Shown: positions 1 to 7,292 of the stretch, in pieces
Position numbering within the stretch: the first letter of the stretch is position 1
Layout: each line of letters begins with the position of its first letter
Assembly: GCA_048421225.1 (NCBI GenBank)
Contig: DBFNRV010000047.1
Span: forward strand, 1-26,064
From: UMGS946 sp048421225
Lineage (GTDB): Bacteria; Bacillota; Clostridia; Christensenellales; CAG-138
DNA length: 26,064 nucleotides
Direction: 5' to 3'
Notes under the pieces: generated by a model
What the model saw: only the letters and a program-made list of their open reading frames with translations
Database searches by the model: none
What the model was told of the DNA's origin: nothing
Program-made: the position numbers and the translations under genes

Positions 1-1
1 T

Positions 2-172
2 ATTAACAGCGATGCTTGGACCGTTGATATAACCTATACGCTAATCGATGGGAGCCTTGTTCAGGATAGCATCCGAAAGATAGGCGGCGCGGAGATACTG
101 ATCGATTTTGTACAAACCCATGAAGCGTTTATAGTCAGCAAGACGGAGTCAGGCGCCGGTGGAATGAGCTGA
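2..172 (+). CDS. 3' end of an unrecognised gene (partial)
   Basis: An open frame enters from the left edge and ends at a TGA at 170-172, giving the last 56 residues of a protein whose start lies outside the window. The visible part begins INSDAWTVDITYTLIDG and ends in a Gly/Ser-rich tail (ESGAGGMS). Its alternating hydrophobic and polar residues (WTVDITYTL, AEILIDFV, AFIVSK) suggest beta strands. Codon use (GGC, GCG, ATA) fits the neighbouring genes, which supports real coding. I recognise no family. An extracytoplasmic or beta-rich C-terminal domain is a guess from composition only. Confidence 0.55.
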   Translation: MNSDAWTVDITYTLIDGSLVQDSIRKIGGAEILIDFVQTHEAFIVSKTESGAGGMS

Positions 173-243
173 CAGGCCTAAGCCTCCAGGCAGATAAGGC
201 TCCGTATCGGGGATAGGCATTGCTTCCATCCAAATATGGGGTC

Positions 244-272
244 TTGTTTAGTATGGTCTATAAAGTGATAAT
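244..272 (+). promoter_or_regulatory. Candidate promoter
   Basis: TTGTTT (244-249), a 17-nt spacer and GATAAT (267-272) form a fair sigma-A type promoter. It points at the small ORF at 359 and lies in a stretch (173-358) where I see no gene. The match is imperfect at both hexamers, so it could be chance in AT-rich DNA. Confidence 0.3.
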
Positions 273-358
273 ATAGTAAGCCTAAAATAGTGATGCGGGA
301 AAATTAAAATACAAATCAAGAGCTTATTAGGAATTTTAACGGGCTGAGAATTCAGGAT

Positions 359-592
359 ATGGCGGAGGTAACCCAGCTTAATGAATTAAACGGCGGTTTT
401 ATAAATTTGAAGTACAAATTGCCAGGCGGGCAGCCTGTAAAGCTTTGGAATGACGATAAAGCATACTATGGGACTAAAACTTGCAAGATGAACGGCGCAC
501 GCTGTTACGGCCTTGCCGCCAGCGGCGGGTGCCTGCTGGTTTGCGAATTCGGCGGCTCGGATGCTGAGGCCGTTATTTTTAAAAGGATGTAA
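359..592 (+). CDS. Small hypothetical protein or gene remnant
   Basis: This is a 77-residue frame with credible amino-acid composition: a Gly/Tyr/Asn-rich body (NELNGGFINLKYKLPGG), four Cys, and a hydrophobic segment ASGGCLLVCEFGG near the C-terminus. The SD is poor: only AGG three bases before the ATG. The frame stays open upstream back to a stop at 305-307 without an ATG, GTG or TTG in good context. It could therefore be a small gene with a weak start or the 3' remnant of a larger gene that lost its 5' part. I do not recognise the family. Codon choice looks coding, with GGC, GCC and AAG common. Confidence 0.3.
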   Translation: MAEVTQLNELNGGFINLKYKLPGGQPVKLWNDDKAYYGTKTCKMNGARCYGLAASGGCLLVCEFGGSDAEAVIFKRM

Positions 593-931
593 ACAACCCT
601 TTTGGTAAGTAAAAAAATTAATCGATTCTGCTAACAAAACCCTTCATTCCTCATCATATCGTATGTATGACGCTGACGTTAGCTAAATTCTTTGATGTGC
701 GCCTCGGTCGGTTTTTAAGCATAAAACCAAGGGTAGCTGTCCCGCAATCCTTTGGCGATCCGGAATTGCTGCATGCGCCTATCCGGTTTGACGGTATGGT
801 TTTATTTCCTTCCGCAATTTTTTACCGTCAGCAGTCGGGAATTTTCGCGCGCGCACTGGGCGGCAGGTTCAGTAATATCCGCCGGTTTTAAATAATAAGT
901 TGTAACAAAATACGCCATACTGGAGGTTGAC
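593..931. other. No supportable gene
   Basis: Between the small ORF and the amidase I find no gene I can support. A 74-codon + frame at 667-891 has no Shine-Dalgarno site and unlikely composition. Overlapping - frames are shadows of the downstream gene. The only site I can assign is the amidase SD, TGGAGG, at 921-926. Confidence 0.4.
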
Positions 932-1666
932 ATGAAACTTAGCGCGATTTTTAACCGTGGCGTTGCATTGCTTGCGGCGTCCATGATATTGATGGCCTGT
1001 TCCTGCGGGCAAAATGAGCCGATAACCGGCCCTGAGACTTCGCCGGGCACAACGGACAGCGTTACCGCTTCGCCGGATATTTCCCCAGGCTCTGTAAGCA
1101 GGCGGCTGACCATAGTCATAGACGCGGGTCACGGCGGTTCGGACGGCGGCGCGGTAGGCGGCGTAACGGGAGTAAAGGAGGACGGGCTTAATCTCGATGT
1201 CGCCATACTGCTTAAGGATGAGTTGACGCTTCGTGGATTTAAGGTAATAATGACGCGGGAGACGGGCGATTCGCTTGCCAAGACCAAGCGCGAGGACATG
1301 ATGAAGCGCAAGGAGATAATGAACGCTGCGGGAGTGGACATGGTGATAAGCGTTCACATGAACAAATTTGGCGATTCCAGCATAAGCGGTCCGATGGCAT
1401 TCTATATGCAGGGCTCGCCAGAGGGCGAAAAGATGGCAAAATGCGTGATCGACGCCGTGTGCGACAAACTGGGGCATCCAAGGAGGCTTGCCAACCCTGG
1501 CGATTATTTTGTGATACGCGAAAGCAAGCCCACCGCCGTTATAATAGAATGCGGCTTTCTATCTAACGCTTCGGACGAGAAAAAACTTAACGACCCTGAG
1601 CACCGAAAATTGCTTGCTTCTGGAATAGCGGATGGAATAGAATCATATGCGGATACGAAATCATAG
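932..1666 (+). CDS. Lipoprotein N-acetylmuramoyl-L-alanine amidase (Amidase_3)
   Basis: This is a zinc amidase that cleaves the bond between MurNAc and L-Ala in peptidoglycan, outside the membrane. The 244-residue protein starts with a signal peptide and a lipobox ending ILMAC, with Cys23 as the lipidation site. A Ser/Thr/Pro-rich linker covers residues 30-57, and the Amidase_3 fold covers about 60-240. The expected ligands and catalytic residues are visible: His67 in DAGHGG, Glu83, His142 in SVHMN, and catalytic Glu206 in IIECGFLSN. Length and single-domain form resemble CwlD, the spore-cortex amidase, but the lipobox is not typical of CwlD and no sporulation gene is adjacent. No wall-binding repeats are present, so the lipid anchor probably provides localisation. 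The ATG follows a good SD (TGGAGG). It appears monocistronic. Confidence 0.9.
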   Translation: MKLSAIFNRGVALLAASMILMACSCGQNEPITGPETSPGTTDSVTASPDISPGSVSRRLTIVIDAGHGGSDGGAVGGVTGVKEDGLNLDVAILLKDELTLRGFKVIMTRETGDSLAKTKREDMMKRKEIMNAAGVDMVISVHMNKFGDSSISGPMAFYMQGSPEGEKMAKCVIDAVCDKLGHPRRLANPGDYFVIRESKPTAVIIECGFLSNASDEKKLNDPEHRKLLASGIADGIESYADTKS

Positions 1667-1808
1667 AAAGTGGCGCAATGATTCCCAAGTTCATCATTTG
1701 TTTACAAAATAACTGCTGTTTAACAGGTGTAATCCACTAGATATGGTGTATAATAGTTATTGTAGAGATCAATGTTTTTTCTCCATCCTCCTTTATGTAC
1801 TGAACGCG

Positions 1809-1855
1809 ACGCGCGGACGCCCCCCTGACCACGGGACGTCCGCGTGTCTGCTTTT
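1809..1855 (+). terminator. GC-rich hairpin, probable terminator
   Basis: An 11-bp stem (ACGCGCGGACG at 1809-1819 with CGTCCGCGTGT at 1837-1847, one G-U pair) closes a 17-nt loop and is followed by CTGCTTTTAT. It lies about 140 bp after the amidase stop. The U-tract is short and offset, so termination is likely but not certain. The rest of 1667-1965 holds no gene I can see. Confidence 0.5.
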
Positions 1856-1902
1856 ATATTCAAGATATTGTTAAACTCCTGTTATATTTTTAGAAAACGC
1901 GT

Positions 1903-1930
1903 TGTTTTGACACTAAGGCGGGTATATAAT
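1903..1930 (+). promoter_or_regulatory. Promoter of the PHP phosphoesterase gene
   Basis: TTGTTT (1903-1908), a 16-nt spacer and a perfect TATAAT (1925-1930) lie 36 bp before the ATG at 1966. An overlapping TTGACA at 1907-1912 is only 12 nt from the -10, which is too close to be used with it. Confidence 0.5.
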
Positions 1931-1965
1931 TAGCCTGCTTGAATTAATTTATAGAGGGGTTAATA

Positions 1966-2748
1966 ATGATAATTGATTATCATCTTCACAGCCGCCATTC
2001 GTTTGACAGCAACGCCGATCCTGAGCAAAGCCTTGAGAGGGCGGTCGAACTTGGAATTTCTGAGATTTGTTTTACAGAGCACGTAGACTTTGAAGACACG
2101 AGGAATCCGCTTATAGACATCGGCGCTTATATTTCGGATATTAATAGGTTCATGCCGTCGTACAACGGCGTGCGCGTTAAACTGGGATTTGAAATAGGGC
2201 TTGACGACGGGGAATGCTCTAGGCGGACATGGGATTTTATCAAGGACGCCGGCGCTGATTTCATAATCGGCTCGGTTCATATGGTTGATGGCGTTAACGC
2301 CTATTACAATGATTTTTTTGAGGGGCTAAGCCAGAGCGAGGCCTATGGAAAATACATCGACGCGCTGTGCGACAAGGCAAGGAGCTGCGCTTATTTCAGC
2401 GTGCTTGGCCACTATGACTTTGTAACCAAATACGCGCCGTACGAAAACAGGGCGCTTAACTACGGGGCTTATGCCGAACGTTTTGACAGGCTGTTAAAAA
2501 GCCTTATTGATACCGGCAAGTCGCTGGAGGTAAACACGTCGTCATGGAGAGACGGCCCCGCATGGGGGATTGAGCTGTTAAGGCGCTACATGGAGCTTGG
2601 AGGGGAATTTGTAACGATTGGGGCGGATTCGCATACCCCGGACAGGGTAGGAAAGCGCCTTAAAGAGGCTGTAGAAATGATAAGGGAAGCGGGAATAAAA
2701 TACATAGCTACATTTGACAGGCTGTCCCCTGTCATGCATCGGATTTAA
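1966..2748 (+). CDS. PHP-domain phosphoesterase (histidinol-phosphatase HisJ/HisK-like)
   Basis: This 260-residue cytosolic metal-dependent phosphatase is of the polymerase-and-histidinol-phosphatase (PHP) fold. The metal-ligand set is intact: His6 and His8 in DYHLHSRHS, His39 in FTEH, Glu76 in GFEIG, His105 in GSVHM, His149 in LGHYD, and Asp221/His223 in GADSHTP. Length and motif order match the HisJ/HisK family, which dephosphorylates L-histidinol phosphate to histidinol. There are no other his genes here, so the real substrate could be another phosphomonoester. The ATG at 1966 has the SD GAGGGG at 1953-1958 and its own promoter upstream. It appears monocistronic; no clear terminator follows before the next promoter at 2896. 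Confidence 0.85.
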   Translation: MIIDYHLHSRHSFDSNADPEQSLERAVELGISEICFTEHVDFEDTRNPLIDIGAYISDINRFMPSYNGVRVKLGFEIGLDDGECSRRTWDFIKDAGADFIIGSVHMVDGVNAYYNDFFEGLSQSEAYGKYIDALCDKARSCAYFSVLGHYDFVTKYAPYENRALNYGAYAERFDRLLKSLIDTGKSLEVNTSSWRDGPAWGIELLRRYMELGGEFVTIGADSHTPDRVGKRLKEAVEMIREAGIKYIATFDRLSPVMHRI

Positions 2749-2895
2749 CGTTGCGCTTTTACGGGTAGGCGCGCATACATCCCGAATTTCGATGGTGCGT
2801 TTTACCACTCATTCATGAAATGATGCTAGGGAATGATAGTCCATAACAAGAGGATTAAACGGCATTCTGGCACGCTTATTCGAGTATAGTTGCTA

Positions 2896-2924
2896 TTGCC
2901 AGAGGGTTACAAATAGGGTACAAT
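2896..2924 (+). promoter_or_regulatory. Promoter of the DUF1292 gene
   Basis: TTGCCA (2896-2901), an exact 17-nt spacer and TACAAT (2919-2924) give a strong sigma-A match. The predicted start near 2931 leaves a leader of about 42 nt before the ATG at 2973. Confidence 0.65.
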
Positions 2925-2972
2925 CAATAAAAGGGTCCGTAAAGGTTCCCAAAACCTGAAAGGGGCGATACC

Positions 2973-3314
2973 ATGGAAGAAGAAAGGGATTTTGTCACGT
3001 TTGTCGGAGACGACGGCGAAGAGTTTGAACTGGACATCGTGGATTACTTTGAACACAAGGGAGAGGAATACGCGATATTGATCGATTCATCCGAAGATTA
3101 CGACGACAACGAGGAATTCGACGCCTACATAATGAAGGTCGTGGTTAACGGCGAAATGGAGGAGTTCCTTCCGCCCGACGACGAGCTGATGGAAGAGCTT
3201 GCGGCAGTAGCTGAAGAGCGTCTTGGAGCGGTGTGCGAATGCGACGTATGCCATGAAGAAGATTGTCAGGGACACCACGAGTGCCATGAAGAGGGCTGCG
3301 GCTGCCACGAGTAA
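2973..3314 (+). CDS. DUF1292 protein with Cys/His-rich C-terminal tail
   Basis: This is a 113-residue, strongly acidic cytosolic protein. Residues 5-75 follow the DUF1292 pattern of small Bacillota proteins: ITFVGDDGEEFE-like start (here VTFVGDDGEEFELDI), then EEYAILI, then the acidic stretch before EFDAYIMKVVVNGE. The function of the family is not established. The unusual part is residues 88-113, with seven Cys (88, 90, 93, 98, 104, 109, 111) and five His (94, 101, 102, 105, 112) among Glu and Asp. This looks like a metal-binding or metal-storage tail rather than an ordered zinc finger. The ATG has the SD AAAGGGGCG nine bases upstream. It has its own promoter and a hairpin terminator, so it is a one-gene unit. 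Confidence 0.8.
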   Translation: MEEERDFVTFVGDDGEEFELDIVDYFEHKGEEYAILIDSSEDYDDNEEFDAYIMKVVVNGEMEEFLPPDDELMEELAAVAEERLGAVCECDVCHEEDCQGHHECHEEGCGCHE

Positions 3315-3339
3315 GCCTGGCGGCATGCAGGCTGGATTG

Positions 3340-3370
3340 AGGCGGACGGATTTGCTGTCCGCTTTATTTA
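3340..3370 (+). terminator. Terminator after the DUF1292 gene
   Basis: Stem GCGGAC (3342-3347) with GTCCGC (3357-3362), extended by G-U and A-U pairs, has a 9-nt loop and is followed by TTTATTTAT. It begins 26 bp after the stop codon. Confidence 0.7.
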
Positions 3371-3416
3371 TCCTTGTCAACTGAGGGAATATGTGAATAA
3401 TACTACAGAGGTTATG

Positions 3417-3445
3417 TTGACAAAAAGGTCGGGGTTGAATATAAT
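3417..3445 (+). promoter_or_regulatory. Promoter of the thrS leader
   Basis: A consensus promoter: TTGACA (3417-3422), 17 nt, TATAAT (3440-3445). The predicted start is near 3452, at the 5' edge of the T-box stem I. Confidence 0.85.
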
Positions 3446-3451
3446 CTAGTG

Positions 3452-3724
3452 AATAGCGTATCCGCAGGATGAACGGGTTTTGCTTTGAGAATTTTACTAG
3501 AAGGATTTTATAATCCGCCAGAGAGGGGCGACGCTGGCTGCAATCGCCTATAGCATGTTCTCATAGGAGCGCACCGTCCCGCGACTGCGGCGTATAAGCC
3601 CCGTTATAGGCTTGTCGAGTGGGCCGATGGCGACAAGACCGGTACGGTCAGCCGTTAAGGCCAATTAGGGTGGAACCGCGGGTTTATTCCCGTCCCTTGC
3701 GTTAGCCAGGGGTCGGGTTTTTTT
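3452..3724 (+). promoter_or_regulatory. T-box riboswitch, threonine-specific (specifier ACC)
   Basis: The leader RNA senses uncharged tRNA-Thr and lets transcription continue into thrS when threonine is short. The conserved T-box AGGGTGGAACCGCG is at 3667-3680, with the acceptor-binding UGGA at 3671-3674. Stem I is closed by CCGCAG (3462-3467) with CTGCGG (3585-3590). Next comes an internal loop GATGAA/CGA that looks like the usual kink-turn, then the helix CGGG/CCCG (3474-3477 with 3578-3581), then the specifier loop. There ACC (3573-3575) is a Thr codon followed by the expected purine. The segment around 3513-3545 (CCAGAGAGGGGCGACG, then GGCTGCAATCGCC) has the look of the distal AG-bulge and apical loop region. 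Specifier, context and downstream gene agree. Confidence 0.93.
3689..3724 (+). terminator. thrS leader: T-box regulated terminator
   Basis: CCCGTCCCT (3689-3697) pairs with AGGGGTCGGG (3708-3717), followed by seven T (3718-3724). The 5' arm overlaps the region needed for the antiterminator formed by the T-box sequence, as in other T-box leaders. Confidence 0.9.
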
Positions 3725-3774
3725 ATGCAATCCAGCCTGGCCTTGACGCTATAATAAAAATTGGAGGTTAAAAC

Positions 3775-5715
3775 ATGAACATCACGTTTCCCGACGGATC
3801 GGTGCGCCAGTATGAGGATGGGGTTAGCGCGCTTGAGATAGCGGCCGGCATTGGCCAGAGGCTTAGGAAGTCAACCCTTGCGGCCGAGCTTGACGGCGGC
3901 CTGTTTGATGCGTCACAGCCGATTATGGGTGATCATTCGCTTAAACTGCTGTCCTTTTCAGACGCGGGCGGACGCTGGACCTACAGGCATACGGCCGCGC
4001 ATATGCTGGCTCAGGCGGTCAAGAGGCTGTTCCCCGACGTGAAGCTGGCGATAGGGCCCGCGATTGACGACGGATTCTATTACGACTTTGACACCGAGCA
4101 GAGTTTTTCTCCGGAAGACCTGGTAAGGATCGAAAAGGAGATGGCGGTTATATGCCAGCAGAACCTTGATATAGAAAGGTTTGAGTTGAATAGAGACGAT
4201 GCTGTCGCCCTGATGAGGAAGATGGACGAACCCTACAAGGTAGAGCTTATCGAGGACCTTCCAGACGACGCCGCAATAAGCTTTTACAGGCAGGGCGAGT
4301 TTGTGGACCTGTGCGCGGGGCCGCATGTGGAGAGCACGGGCAGGGTTAAGCACATAAAGCTTCTAAGCGTTGCGGGAGCCTACTGGCGCGGAAGCGAGAA
4401 GAATAAGATGCTCAAGCGCATATATGGAACCGCCTTTGAGAAGAAGTCAGAACTTGATGAATACATTGAAAAGCGCGAAGAGGCAAAAAAGCGGGATCAT
4501 AACAGGTTGGGAAGGGAGCTTGAGCTGTTTACGACGGTGGATATGATAGGTCAGGGGCTTCCGATACTCCTTCCAAAGGGCGCTAAGGTGATACAGCTTT
4601 TGCAGCGCTTTGTTGAGGATGAGGAGCAGCGGCGCGGCTATATGCTGACCAAAACGCCGTTTATGGCAAAAAGCGACCTGTACAAGATATCGGGTCACTG
4701 GTACCATTACCGCGACGGCATGTTCATTATGGGTGATCCGGACGATGAGGAAAACGAAGCGCTTGCGCTCAGGCCGATGACATGCCCGTTCCAGTTTATG
4801 GCTTATCTCAACAAGTCCCGCTCTTACCGCGATCTTCCAATGCGGTACAACGAAACCTCAACCCTGTTCAGGAACGAGTCTTCGGGGGAGATGCACGGGC
4901 TTATAAGGCTGAGGCAGTTTACAATATCAGAGGGCCATCTGGCCTGCAGGCCGGATCAGGTCGAGGACGAATTCAAGGGCTGTCTGGACCTGGCCACGTT
5001 TATGCTAAAGACCCTGGGACTTGATGAAGACGTAACGTACCGCTTTTCAAAATGGGACGAAAACGACAGGGAGAAGTATATCGGCGGCAAGGAGAGCTGG
5101 GAAGCCACCCAGAATATGATGCGCAGTATCCTCAAAGACCTTAACGTGGACTTTGAGGAGGCGGATGGAGAGGCGGCGTTCTACGGGCCGAAGCTCGACA
5201 TACAGATCAAAAACGTTCACGGTAAGGAGGATACCCTTATTACGATTCAGATAGACTTCCAGCTTGCCGAGCGGTTTGGCATGGCGTATGCCGACTCGGA
5301 CGGAACCAAAAAGTATCCTTACGTCATACACCGTACGTCCATCGGATGCTACGAGCGCACGCTTGCGCTATTGATAGAAAAGTATGCCGGAGCCTTCCCT
5401 GTGTGGCTGGCGCCGGTGCAGGTAAAGGTGCTTGCCATGACGGACCGCACGCATGACGCCGCGTTAAAGATATCAGGCGACCTGGAGCGCCTCGGAATAA
5501 GGTCCGAATGCGACCTACGCAGCGAGAAAATAGGCTTCAAGATAAGGGAAGCCCAGATGCAAAAGGTGCCATATATGCTTATAATAGGGGATAAAGAGGT
5601 AGAAAACGGTGTTGTCGCGGTAAGGGCGCGCAAGGAAGGCGACCTTGGGACGATGCCGTTGGACGATTTTATAATCAGGATAGGCCGTGAGATAGACACT
5701 AAGGCCAGGGACTAA
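3775..5715 (+). CDS. thrS: Threonyl-tRNA synthetase
   Basis: This cytosolic class II synthetase charges tRNA-Thr. The 646-residue protein has the full bacterial layout. A TGS domain covers residues 1-62. The N2 editing domain follows, with HTAAH at 72-76 and DLCAGPH (Cys180, His184), which removes mischarged Ser. The catalytic core spans about 245-535, and the anticodon-binding domain about 545-640. The three zinc ligands that select threonine appear as Cys337 (MTCP), His388 (SEGH) and His519 (VIHR). Class II motif 2 is seen in TLFRNESSGEMHGLIRLRQF. The ATG follows TTGGAGGTT. Expression is controlled by the T-box leader, and the gene is closed by a strong hairpin, so it is a single-gene unit. 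Confidence 0.98.
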   Translation: MNITFPDGSVRQYEDGVSALEIAAGIGQRLRKSTLAAELDGGLFDASQPIMGDHSLKLLSFSDAGGRWTYRHTAAHMLAQAVKRLFPDVKLAIGPAIDDGFYYDFDTEQSFSPEDLVRIEKEMAVICQQNLDIERFELNRDDAVALMRKMDEPYKVELIEDLPDDAAISFYRQGEFVDLCAGPHVESTGRVKHIKLLSVAGAYWRGSEKNKMLKRIYGTAFEKKSELDEYIEKREEAKKRDHNRLGRELELFTTVDMIGQGLPILLPKGAKVIQLLQRFVEDEEQRRGYMLTKTPFMAKSDLYKISGHWYHYRDGMFIMGDPDDEENEALALRPMTCPFQFMAYLNKSRSYRDLPMRYNETSTLFRNESSGEMHGLIRLRQFTISEGHLACRPDQVEDEFKGCLDLATFMLKTLGLDEDVTYRFSKWDENDREKYIGGKESWEATQNMMRSILKDLNVDFEEADGEAAFYGPKLDIQIKNVHGKEDTLITIQIDFQLAERFGMAYADSDGTKKYPYVIHRTSIGCYERTLALLIEKYAGAFPVWLAPVQVKVLAMTDRTHDAALKISGDLERLGIRSECDLRSEKIGFKIREAQMQKVPYMLIIGDKEVENGVVAVRARKEGDLGTMPLDDFIIRIGREIDTKARD

Positions 5716-5775
5716 TCCCTGTATGCCCGAGCCTGATTAACGGCGATAATCCATCAGGTCTATAAACGGCACCAG

Positions 5776-5816
5776 CATAGTTGAAAAGGGCGCCTTGGGC
5801 GCCTTTTTCAACTATG
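5776..5816. terminator. Strong bidirectional terminator after thrS
   Basis: A 19-bp stem (5776-5794 with 5798-5816, one G-U pair) has a 3-nt loop. The core is GGCGCC flanked by A-tract and T-tract arms (TTGAAAAGG and CCTTTTTCAA), so it can terminate in both directions. The remaining DNA to 5977 holds no gene I can see. Confidence 0.9.
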
Positions 5817-5977
5817 GGTACCGGCTGTCGCGCTAAGGATACTGGCGGCCATGCGGCGGGAATTCATACAATCGTACGCTTTCGCTTAAAATAGCCTGTT
5901 AAAACATACAAATAGGCGTATACCAGTTTTTTGCCATGGGAATAATACCCATATATCAAATTACGGAGGGTATTGCC

Positions 5978-7093
5978 ATGGCCATTTCGATTTTAAATCG
6001 GTTTTCACAGGATCTTGCCATCGATCTTGGGACTGTTAATACGCTAATCGCCCGAAAGGGGTGGGGAATCCTGCTTAGGGAGAAGAGCGTTGTCGCAGTA
6101 TCCAACACTGTAAAAAATGAGGTCGTAGCCATTGGAAGCTCAGCGCCGGAGGTTTCGGGCAGGGTTCCGGGCGGGATAAGCCTGGTTCAGCCGCTCCGCG
6201 ACGGCGTAATATCGGATATATCCCTTGCCTGTGTAATGCTTTCAGGATTTATAAAAAAGGCGCTTGGGAAAAGACCGAGAATGTTTGGAATAAACGTGGT
6301 GGTATGCGTGCCTGGATGCATAACCCAGGTCGAGCAGGCCGCCATTGAGGAGGCGGCCCATTCGGCCGGAGCGCGCAACGTGACGGTCGTAGAGGAATCG
6401 CTTGCCGCGGCGGTTGGCGCGGACCTTCCCGTATACGGGCCGACGGCATCCATGGTAGTGGACATAGGGGGCGGCACCACGGACGCGGCCGTGATATCGC
6501 TTGGCGGAATTGCGGCCTCAAACTCGGTGCGAACTGGCGGAACCCATATAAACGAAGCTATAATCGCTTACCTGCGCCAGAAGACGGGCATCACCATAGG
6601 CGATAAAACCGCTGAACAGGTAAAGCTTTCCGTGGGGCTTGAGCCTTCAGATCCGGACATGATTATGCGCATAAAAGGCCGCAGGATGGATACGGGCCTG
6701 CCCGACGCCATCCATATATCGGCGCGCGAACTGGCGGGAGCCATGGAGGAGACGGTCTCTAGGATTGTGGGCGCCGCTGTGAATACGCTGGCAAGCACGC
6801 CTCCGGAGCTGGCGGGCGACATAATAGATACAGGCATAGTGCTCACAGGCGGAGGGGCCCTATTGAAGGGGCTTTGCGCGCGCATGGAGAACGCCACCGG
6901 CCTGTCGGCAATGGTAGCCGAATCGAGCATAGACTGCGTAATAACGGGCGCGCTAAGGCTGCTTGAAAGGCGCGGAACGTTCTCAGAACCCATGTACGCT
7001 TCCGGCGCCGCAAACGCTAAGCAGGGAAATGCGGGGGAGTTTGCGCGCAAGTTCGACGCAAACGTACAGAACGTACAGCATGATATACGCTGA
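5978..7093 (+). CDS. mreB: MreB/Mbl-type bacterial actin
   Basis: This actin-fold ATPase forms membrane-bound filaments that guide lateral wall synthesis and rod shape. The 371-residue protein shows the actin phosphate-1 motif DLAIDLGTVNTLI near the N-terminus, phosphate-2 VVDIGGGTTDAAVISLGG, and the adenosine motif IVLTGGGALLKGL. The start at 5978 is chosen over an in-frame ATG at 5936. Only the former has an SD (ACGGAGGG, 5963-5970), and it gives the usual MreB N-terminus MAISILNRFSQDLAIDLG. It is longer than typical MreB or Mbl (about 335-345 residues) because of a tail of about 30 polar residues ending NVQNVQHDIR. mreC and mreD are not adjacent, which is more like Mbl or MreBH than the core mreBCD locus. 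Confidence 0.92.
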   Translation: MAISILNRFSQDLAIDLGTVNTLIARKGWGILLREKSVVAVSNTVKNEVVAIGSSAPEVSGRVPGGISLVQPLRDGVISDISLACVMLSGFIKKALGKRPRMFGINVVVCVPGCITQVEQAAIEEAAHSAGARNVTVVEESLAAAVGADLPVYGPTASMVVDIGGGTTDAAVISLGGIAASNSVRTGGTHINEAIIAYLRQKTGITIGDKTAEQVKLSVGLEPSDPDMIMRIKGRRMDTGLPDAIHISARELAGAMEETVSRIVGAAVNTLASTPPELAGDIIDTGIVLTGGGALLKGLCARMENATGLSAMVAESSIDCVITGALRLLERRGTFSEPMYASGAANAKQGNAGEFARKFDANVQNVQHDIR

Positions 7094-7128
7094 GGCATAA
7101 AAATCCAATAAAGTGACAAGAAGGAAAG

Positions 7129-7165
7129 GGCCGCTACCTAACCACAGCGGCCTTGGATTTTATTT
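7129..7165 (+). terminator. Probable terminator after mreB
   Basis: Stem GGCCGCT (7129-7135) with AGCGGCC (7146-7152), 10-nt loop, followed by TTGGATTTTATTT. It begins 36 bp after the stop. The U-tract is interrupted by GGA, so strength is uncertain. Confidence 0.6.
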
Positions 7166-7175
7166 AGAAATGGGA

Positions 7176-7204
7176 TTGACAATATATTAAGTATATGGTA
7201 TCTT
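7176..7204 (+). promoter_or_regulatory. Candidate promoter of the secreted-protein gene
   Basis: TTGACA (7176-7181), 17 nt, TATCTT (7199-7204): perfect -35 and a moderate -10. A TATAAT at 7215-7220 lies close by but has no -35 at proper spacing. Confidence 0.45.
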
Positions 7205-7292
7205 TATATTGATGTATAATACACGTATTAAGAAGTGAAGTACTAAAGACCGGCGTCCATTTCATTCAAAAAGCAGAAGGAAGTTGTATTAT

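Noticed and set aside
667..891. 74-codon + frame before the amidase gene
   Set aside because: No Shine-Dalgarno site, improbable composition rich in Phe and Arg, and it ends just before the amidase leader; most likely chance.
1749..1847. Small RNA from TATAAT at 1749 to the hairpin at 1809
   Set aside because: No acceptable -35 at 15-19 nt and no extended -10, so the TATAAT alone is not enough.
1907..1930. TTGACA with TATAAT before the PHP gene as one promoter
   Set aside because: The spacer is only 12 nt. The overlapping TTGTTT at 16 nt spacing is the better -35.
5936..5977. Longer N-terminus for MreB from ATG 5936
   Set aside because: No SD before it, and the ATG lies in a small inverted repeat (ATGGG/CCCAT). 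The ATG at 5978 has ACGGAGGG and gives the usual family start.
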